Shown one piece after another: positions 56,827-64,000 of a stretch of DNA of 64,000 nucleotides. The notes under the pieces were generated by a model that ran no database searches, was not told where the DNA came from, and saw only the letters and a list, made by a program, of their open reading frames with translations. A program made the position numbers and the translations under genes. Each line of letters opens with the position of its first letter. Within the stretch, counting starts at the first letter, position 1. The DNA is from Ipomoea triloba (lineage: Eukaryota; Streptophyta; Magnoliopsida; Solanales; Convolvulaceae): assembly GCF_003576645.1 (NCBI RefSeq), contig NC_044917.1, positions 21,278,405 through 21,342,404 of the forward strand. The letters run 5' to 3'.

Positions 56827-58361
56827 CTAGTTTTATACGCGCATTGCGCGAATGTGTTAATGCCCAATGTTTATATTTAAATAAATATTTGAAACTATAT
56901 CAATGCAAGATTATATAGGAGAAGTTTACACATGGTAATTGAATGTCGAATTTTTTTATTTAAATATCTATCTCAAAGTATATGAATCCAAGATAATATA
57001 GAAAATTCATTATAATTATTACTCAAATAAATGTTTGCAACCTTGTAAAATCGATAGTCTAAATATTTGGTCTAAAAATGATAGTCTAAATAAATACTAC
57101 TTCTAATTTGAATTTTTCTAAGTGTTCTTAATTCTCATTTGAGTAACATTGTCATTGTCTTCATCTTCACTATTTGTTCTCTTCCTTTTTGTTGGCAGTG
57201 TGTTATTTGCAATTCGGTTATTGTTGGTAGCATAGATGACAACGTCATGCAATAAGATTATGACATAGGAGTTATGGACTTTCCTTTAGGTGTTCTGCTT
57301 GGGGTTCATTTGGTTTAACCATTATTGTTGAATGAGTTATTGTGGATAAAGAAATCCCTAGTTTAAGAAAAAAGAATAAATAAATTAATAAAAATTTGAA
57401 AATTTAAAATATTATGTATTCCAAAGATATTAAAAGGTAGTTTCTCGCTTCAATTTGCTGGGTAATGGGTTATTTGAGTACTTTCATTGTCAACAAATCC
57501 CCCAAGTAGTTAATATGATTGGTTTCAAACTATTCTTTTTTATTTTTTCATGGTATTAAAGATATACCTATGTATCATTTTTTTGTGTAACTACTAATTT
57601 ATTTAATTCAATAAGAATAAAATAGAGTGATTCCGCTTCAATTTGTTGGGTTATTATTTGAGTACTCTCTTTGTCAACCAATCCCCAAGTAGTTAATATA
57701 ATTAGCTTCAAATTATTTTAAATTTTTTTTTTCATAGTATTAATAAAATACTTGGTAAATAAATATATAACATTATTTTATACTATAACTTTGATATTTA
57801 ATTACAAGATATTGTAAAAATAAGATAATGGACAATGTAATAAATATCAATTGATAAATTTGAATGTAAAGAATCTTTGCATGAGAGAAAATAAAGACAA
57901 TATAACTAATGAAATTATTTCTCTTATTTAATTTAATTGTTTCAAATAAAGGTATTGTAGACACATAATTCTAAATTAAAGAAATACATATGTATCATTT
58001 TTTGTTGTAGCTACTAATTTATTTAATTTAATAAGAGTAAAATAGAGTGAGAAACTTAATTATGTCAGATTTGATTGAGATGAGGTTCGAACCTAAGACC
58101 TTTCTTATAGAAATTAATGGGTAAGTTAAAAGTTAACGGAATATTAACGGAGAAGAGAATATTTAACGGAAAACTTAACGGATAATCATAAAAGTAAGGT
58201 TAAATTAGGTAATCTCTATTAATAATATTAATCTGAATTATCTTAACCATCTATTTGATTAAATAATTCATCTGAACCATCCATTTGATTAAATAATTTG
58301 ACCGCCATTTTTTCTACCCATTTTAGGCCTAACTCTCTTTGGCTCTTATTAGTATAGTAGA
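56827..58361 (-). mobile_element. Helitron, non-autonomous, minus strand
   Basis: On the minus strand the 5' end is TCTACTATACTAATAAGAGC (preceded by A) and the 3' end is CGCGCAATGCGCG, TATAAAA, CTAG (followed by T): TC start, hairpin, CTAG end and A/T insertion site. 1,535 bp. The body is homologous to the Helitrons at 23060 and 62555. A worn acidic/basic protein tail like that at 29740-29792 is visible near 57195-57120. Confidence 0.92.
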
Positions 58362-58401
58362 TTTGCACATTTGATCGTCAAGTATTATTTTTTTTGTCAT
58401 A

Positions 58402-58560
58402 ACTTAATAGGGTAGTTCAAGTGGCAAGTGAGCTTTCTTTGTAGAAAAAAATTTTGGGAGAGCATGAGTTCAATTCCCACAGTGCCTCCCGGAGCGAATG
58501 TGGGTGGACTCCGGACCGTTAAACGGACGGAGAAAGACCCGGAGAATTTACCACAAAAAT
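58402..58560 (+). mobile_element. SINE with tRNA-like promoter
   Basis: A-box TAGTTCAAGTGG (58413-58424) and B-box GAGTTCAATTCCC (58466-58478) form an internal RNA polymerase III promoter. A perfect 15-bp duplication ATTTTTTTTGTCATA flanks the 159-bp body (58387-58401, 58561-58575), showing insertion by LINE-type reverse transcription. The GC-rich 3' half (GGACTCCGGACCGTTAAACG) has no coding meaning. Confidence 0.9.
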
Positions 58561-58575
58561 ATTTTTTTTGTCATA

Positions 58576-58957
58576 TTTGTTGTAGGACTTACATTTTGTG
58601 GAATTTGTGCCACATTTAATTAGTTCGACCAAAACTTCTTTTTATAGAAACGACTACAATTCATCACATTTTCAACTCAAAATCATGTAGATTGGAACAT
58701 CGTTCCTCGCTAATTTTGAATATTAATATATTATTTTAAACTAGAAATGTAATGTACTCTAATTGTTTTCTACTAAAGATTTTATCAAAAGGACCAACTG
58801 TGACAATACATAAATAAAAATCTTACACCAAATATGATAAAAATAATACTTCATAAACAAATGTGGATGCAACATAATATATAGTCATGGGGCTAGAAGT
58901 AAAAATTTAAAAAAAAAAAAAACTCAATTTTAACTCTAAATAAAGTTAAGAATTCTG

Positions 58958-59010
<53 letters not shown>

Positions 59011-59349
59011 CTTACTAATTAATATATTTATTGATCATTAATTATAGAAAAAATATTTTTTTTTTTTGAAAAAAAAATCAATATTGGTCAAATTGTGATA
59101 TTATTTTTCCAAAAATAAAAATAAAAATTAAAGCAAACGTCTAGTCATCTAGAAGATGTTTCCGTGTCCTTGGCTCCTTGCTAACATCTAAATTAATAAT
59201 CACACGACTCTAAATTGGATTGAAGAGGTCAAATAATCAATTCTTACCAATATGCCCATAACTTTGTTCAATAGTGATTTTTTAAAAAATAATTTGTACT
59301 TTAAGAGGAAAAAAAAAAAAGTTGGGTACGAAGGTGTTGAAACTGATAA
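58576..59349. other. Gene-free stretch with (TA)n
   Basis: No gene seen. (TA)n at 58961-59006 and A/T homopolymer runs near 58910, 59055 and 59310. Confidence 0.5.
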
Positions 59350-59556
59350 ATTATATTGTGGACCATGGATAAATGTACATTTTTCATATATTGAATGTAA
59401 ATTATTTGTGTGCGGAAAGTAATGTATTTTCAATACTCAAATGATGTGCTTTCAAAAAACAAATCTTTAGTGTATTAAAAATATACTTTTAATATAATAA
59501 AAATGTATATTATGTTAGTGACTTTATAAGATAGACCATGGTTCATGATATAATAA
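59350..59556. mobile_element. GTGGACCAT-family TIR element, copy 2
   Basis: Left TTATATTGTGGACCATGGAT and right AGACCATGGTTCATGATATA are inverted. The inside contains AATGTACATTTTT, TTTGTGTGCGGAAAGTAATG and AAAATATACTTTT units, close to copy 1. Confidence 0.75.
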
Positions 59557-59711
59557 TAGGTTGTAATAAACTAATAACTAACCCTACCTAAAGTTAGATA
59601 ATGGTTGTTTCATTGTAAATGATTGTCTATTTATAAAAATGATTGCCAAACACCTTATGCTCATATGATACCTCTATGGCTCTCCTTGAGAAAACGTCAA
59701 AGGAGTGAATC

Positions 59712-59712
59712 G

Positions 59713-59758
<46 letters not shown>
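59712..59758. repeat. (TTA)n microsatellite
   Basis: About 15 TTA units. Confidence 0.95.
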
Positions 59759-59759
<1 letters not shown>

Positions 59760-60817
59760 AACGTCTTTTATGATAACAAGTTGTAGTTTTATATAATTAT
59801 TTGTTATAACATTATTTTAATTATATTCCCTAAGTCGTGATTGTTGTTTAGATTTAATCTATCAATTATGTTATTTGTAGATAGATTTAGTACTTAGATT
59901 CTTAGTCCAAACGCATATTGATTTAGTCATTGATATCAAGGTTTCGTTAAAATCCTTAAGAACTACATACATCTTTATTAAGAATTTCGAGACTAAATTT
60001 ACAACATGAAAACTAGTATTCAAAAGTATAGAGTGAATATAACTTTATTCCTGTATTATGGAAAGGTTTGATTACGAGGTTGTGTTGTTTATTGAAAATT
60101 GAGAATTCATGGCAATTGTGAACGATCCGCACATCAATTACATTCAAGATCCTTACATGGCAAAAGCAATAACATGCATGTTTTGAGGTACTACTCGATC
60201 TTATGGCTATAGGATGAAAGCTCTAAACGTACAATATAATGTTTGTCTGGAGATTGATAGTTTGAATGTGTCACAAATTTACTAAGAAGCCCCAAGACTT
60301 ATCTTATGTTGGTTCTATAGTGAGTGCTTGTGTAAGTTTGATTCATTTCATAGGTTCTTTAAATTAATTTCGTCATATTTGTAGATCAACAAAGTCAGTA
60401 GCTTGTGTCATTGTTAAGCTTACTCGCTTTCAGTCTGTTCTTCTTTTATGGGATTTAAACCCCGGCCTATTTATATTCGCGACTTAATCTATTCACACTA
60501 ATAATATTTCGCGTTTTTACTTTTAAAAAAAAATTACGCCACTAATAATTAAGGTGTAATATATATTAAATCTAGATTACAGTACTTATGATTGAATATT
60601 ATTAATCCTAAATTTTTCTACCCATATTTTTTAGCCCAAAATAATTCTCAAGTATAACACCGGTGCCTTAATCGAGAAGGATATATATAGCGTAGTCAAA
60701 AATTCATGCGGCGGTGAATCAACTATTAATGATAGATACACTTGTTAGGGACGCGTTTAATTTCTTGTCCTGTCATATATTCATGTGGTCAACTTTATTC
60801 ATGTTTTTTGCCCGTGG
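59759..60817. other. Gene-free stretch
   Basis: No protein, RNA gene or clear repeat end recognised. Confidence 0.5.
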
Positions 60818-61146
60818 TTATACTGTGGACCATGGATCATGGCTGATACTGTAGTTGTGTTGAACTGATACTGCAGTTGTGTTGAAAAGGGAACTGCAAT
60901 TGCGTGGAACAGAGGTCTTGTCATCCGTCTGGATTGCAGTTGTGTTGAACTGATACTGCAGTTGTGTTAAACGGATACTGCAGTTGTGTTGAAAGGATAC
61001 TGCAGTTGTGTTGAACGGATGAAGGGTCTCTGTTCCGCACAACTCCAGTTTCATTTCAACATAACTACAGTATCTTTTCAGCACAATTGCACTATCCGTT
61101 CAACACAACTGCAGTATCAGCCATAATCATGGTCCACAATATAATT
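60818..61146. mobile_element. GTGGACCAT-family foldback element with minisatellite arms
   Basis: The left end TACTGTGGACCATGGATCAT and the right end ATAATCATGGTCCACAATAT are inverted. Between them a 20-21-bp unit, GATACTGCAGTTGTGTTGAA, is repeated about seven times in the left arm, and its inverse TTCAACACAACTGCAGTATC about three to four times in the right arm. The frame on the minus strand is a by-product of the repeat. Confidence 0.85.
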
Positions 61147-61486
<340 letters not shown>

Positions 61487-62008
61487 NNNNNNNNNNNNNN
61501 NNNNNNNNNNNNNNNNNNNNNNNNNNNNNNNNNNNNNNNNNNNNNNNNNNNNNNNNNNNNNNNNNNNNNNNNNNNNNNNNNNNNNNNNNNNNNNNNNNNN
61601 NNNNNNNNNNNNNNNNNNNNNNNNNNNNNNNNNNNNNNNNNNNNNNNNNNNNNNNNNNNNNNNNNNNNNNNNNNNNNNNNNNNNNNNNNNNNNNNNNNNN
61701 NNNNNNNNNNNNNNNNNNNNNNNNNNNNNNNNNNNNNNNNNNNNNNNNNNNNNNNNNNNNNNNNNNNNNNNNNNNNNNNNNNNNNNNNNNNNNNNNNNNN
61801 NNNNNNNNNNNNNNNNNNNNNNNNNNNNNNNNNNNNNNNNNNNNNNNNNNNNNNNNNNNNNNNNNNNNNNNNNNNNNNNNNNNNNNNNNNNNNNNNNNNN
61901 NNNNNNNNNNNNNNNNNNNNNNNNNNNNNNNNNNNNNNNNNNNNNNNNNNNNNNNNNNNNNNNNNNNNNNNNNNNNNNNNNNNNNNNNNNNNNNNNNNNN
62001 NNNNNNNN
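61487..62008. other. Assembly gap, 522 N
   Basis: Unknown bases flanked on both sides by TA repeat. Any open frame drawn through it is meaningless. Confidence 1.
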
Positions 62009-62218
62009 ATATATATCTAAAAACATAATAAGTGTGAATGAAGGTTATACCCTTCATTTATGTCCGTTTTTTCCGTTAAGTTTTTTTGTACATTATGCTA
62101 TAAAAGTTGTACTTTACAATATATTAGACAAACATACTCCTACCGTTATAACTTCCGTTATCTTTTCCGCTATTGTTACCATGCACATGCATCTATTATA
62201 TATTTTCCTATTTTCTTC

Positions 62219-62251
<33 letters not shown>

Positions 62252-62331
62252 CCTATCGTTATAACTTCCGTTATCTTTTCCGCTATTGTTACCATGCACA
62301 TGCATTTACTATATATTTTCCTATTTTCTTC

Positions 62332-62386
<55 letters not shown>

Positions 62387-62554
62387 TATTAGTTATTTCC
62401 TAAAATATAAATATAAAATTTATAAAAATATTTTATATTATTATTATTATTTACAATAATTTAAATATCTAAAATGTAAATCAATTTAAAATTTTAATAT
62501 AAAATATTAATATTGGGCACCTATTTTTTGCACATCGCACATAAGAAAAACTAG
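62009..62554 (+). mobile_element. Helitron-like 3' portion, left end lost in the gap region
   Basis: It ends GCACATCGCACATAAG, AAAAACTAG at 62554, followed by T: the same tail as the other Helitrons but with a decayed hairpin. Its 5' end is not visible. The next Helitron begins at once at 62555, so the two are in tandem. Confidence 0.6.
62135..62385. repeat. 114-bp tandem duplication, each copy ending in (AAT)n
   Basis: Copies begin TACTCCTACCGTTATAAC (62135) and TACTCCTATCGTTATAAC (62249). Both contain ACCATGCACATGCAT and end in AAT repeats, about 10 units in the first and about 18 in the second. Confidence 0.92.
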
Positions 62555-63385
62555 TATACTAATAAGAGCCAAAGAGAGTTAGACCTAAAATGGGTAGAAA
62601 AAATGGCGGTCAAATTATTTAATCAAATGGATGGCTCAGATTGTTTAGATTTATATTTTCACTTGAGATTTCCTAATTTATCCTTAATTATATGATTATC
62701 CGTTAAATTTTCCGTTAAATATTCTCTTTTCCGTTAAATTTTCCGTTAACTTTTAACTTACCCATTAATTTCTATACGAATATGTTATAGTATATTATTC
62801 AAAAGTAAGTACCACACTCTATTACTCTTATTAAATTAACTAATAAATTAGTAGTTACAACAAAAAAATAATACATATGCATTTATTTAATTTATAATTC
62901 AATGTCTACAATGCCTTTATTCAAAACAAATATTTATTATCAAAAAATTTAAAAAGAGATATAATTTCATTAGTTATATTGTCTATATTTTCTACAATGC
63001 AAAAATTCCCTAACTTCAAATTTATTAATTAATTATATTCACTACATTGTTCATTATTAAAAATGTCAATGTAGGGAAATAGAATATTGTGACACACTTG
63101 ATGCATTGAAAATATGTTGAGACTACAACATTGTTAGAATCAATCTTTCAAATTCATAAAAAGAAGAAATTTGAAAAATAACTACTATTGCAGCATTCAT
63201 TAATCTTGTATGTAAAATACTTATTGTGCATTCTTTAAATATATTAGAACTAATATAAATTTATAATTCATTCATTTTCTACAAGTTTGGATTAAAGACA
63301 AAATCAACATCAATCTTGACAACAAAAACAATTAGTATATAGGATTGAGCATTATCTCATTCGCGCAATGCGCGTGAAAAACTAG
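62555..63385 (+). mobile_element. Helitron, non-autonomous, plus strand
   Basis: It starts TATACTAATAAGAGCCAAAG (first bases altered by the tandem joint) and ends with the hairpin CGCGCAATGCGCG, TGAAAAA, CTAG at 63385, followed by T. About 830 bp. It is the same family as 23060-30082 and 56827-58361. Confidence 0.9.
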
Positions 63386-63521
63386 TTTTATTTATAATGA
63401 TCTTATAAGAGAATAAAGAAAATTCATTTTTAAAAACCAATATGTTTCCATGTAAAATTAGTTTCATAAAATTTATTATTTGTTTCACATATACTTAAAA
63501 CATTTATTCCTGGTGTATAAA

Positions 63522-64000
63522 CTAGTTTTTTCCGTGCATTTTGCGACTAATTTAATGCTGAATATTTATTTTTAAATAATTAATTTAAAGTATATCAATA
63601 TAAGATTATATAAGCTAAAGAAGTTCATTATAGTTGGCATTAAAATTAATGTTTGATTTACACTTTTCTATAAACAATTATCTAAATACTTATTATAGTT
63701 GATATAATATTAATTAAGTAGAAGATACTACTTTTGGTTGGACTTAAGTCTAAGTTTTGTTGATTCACTTTTGGATAGGTTCGTCATTGTCGTTGTCTTC
63801 ATATTGATTGTCCGATTTTTTTTTCTTTTTCTTTTTTTTTTGTTGGTAGTGTCTCATGTGCAATTGGATTACTAGTGCTAGTTTGCAAAAAAAAAATAAA
63901 AAATGGTCTAATTAATTTCTACAATCTTAATAATAGCCAATAAAGTTAGGGCTCTAATGAGAAGAAAAAAAAATGTTGATGATAATTATTTACTTAAACG
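63522..64000 (-). mobile_element. Helitron, minus strand, continues past the window
   Basis: On the minus strand the tail CGCAAAATGCACGG, AAAAAA, CTAG ends at 63522 and is followed by T. The inward sequence (TAATGCTGAATATTTATTTT and ATATCAATATAAGATTATAT, plus strand) matches the copy at 56827. The 5' end lies beyond 64000. Confidence 0.75.

Noticed and set aside
60818..61084. 88-codon minus-strand frame with repeated peptide
   Set aside because: Translation of the minisatellite arms of the foldback element.

Overview
The window looks like nuclear DNA from a flowering plant, most likely a eudicot. It is AT-rich, has very long (TA)n runs and assembly Ns, and is dominated by typical plant transposable elements (Ty3/gypsy, Ty1/copia, Helitrons, MULE-, hAT- and Stowaway-type MITEs, a SINE). 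I cannot name the species. Only one gene looks intact: an AP2/ERF transcription factor of two exons (47244-48435). Nearly everything else is decayed and often nested repeat DNA.

Layout. 1-6800: a decayed Ty3/gypsy element with two LTRs, a tRNA-Met-type primer site and gag, protease, RT, RNase H and integrase remnants full of stops. 6800-13250: gene-free DNA with several terminal-inverted-repeat elements, including one with internal minisatellite repeats (7871-8751) and a foldback MULE with a perfect 9-bp target duplication (8880-9400). 13401-21708: a Tat-lineage gypsy element with a perfect AATCT target duplication, an antisense ORF and a nested copia-type LTR where integrase should be. 21770-22737: a Pack-MULE carrying a broken 4-coumarate-CoA-ligase-like gene piece, inserted in the same older repeat as the Tat element. 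23060-30082: a Helitron split by a long solo-LTR-like insertion; that insertion holds an apparent 1,675-bp tandem duplication whose joints are single Ns, probably an assembly artefact.

30258-31310 holds two small inverted-repeat elements. 31333-34172 is the 3' end of a second Tat element (inverted), fused at 34172/34173 to a truncated SIRE-like copia element on the minus strand (34173-43155, with one LTR of about 1.4 kb). 45163-46880 is a three-level nest of TIR elements ending about 360 bp upstream of the ERF start codon. 48723-56150 carries further MITEs, two of them nests that pair a Stowaway-type element with the TAATAC-type family. 56827-64000 carries four Helitron copies in both orientations, a SINE with a perfect 15-bp target duplication, a foldback element with minisatellite arms, and a 522-bp gap next to (TA)n.

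How the parts relate. The ERF gene is probably a stress or hormone-responsive regulator of the ABR1/ERF110-like type. The retroelement reading frames are too broken to be active. The most unusual signals are: TIR elements with nearly the same ends but unrelated internal minisatellites (55929, 59350, 60818), the Pack-MULE, two Tat elements with a TATA box in front of the antisense ORF, and the N-bounded duplication.
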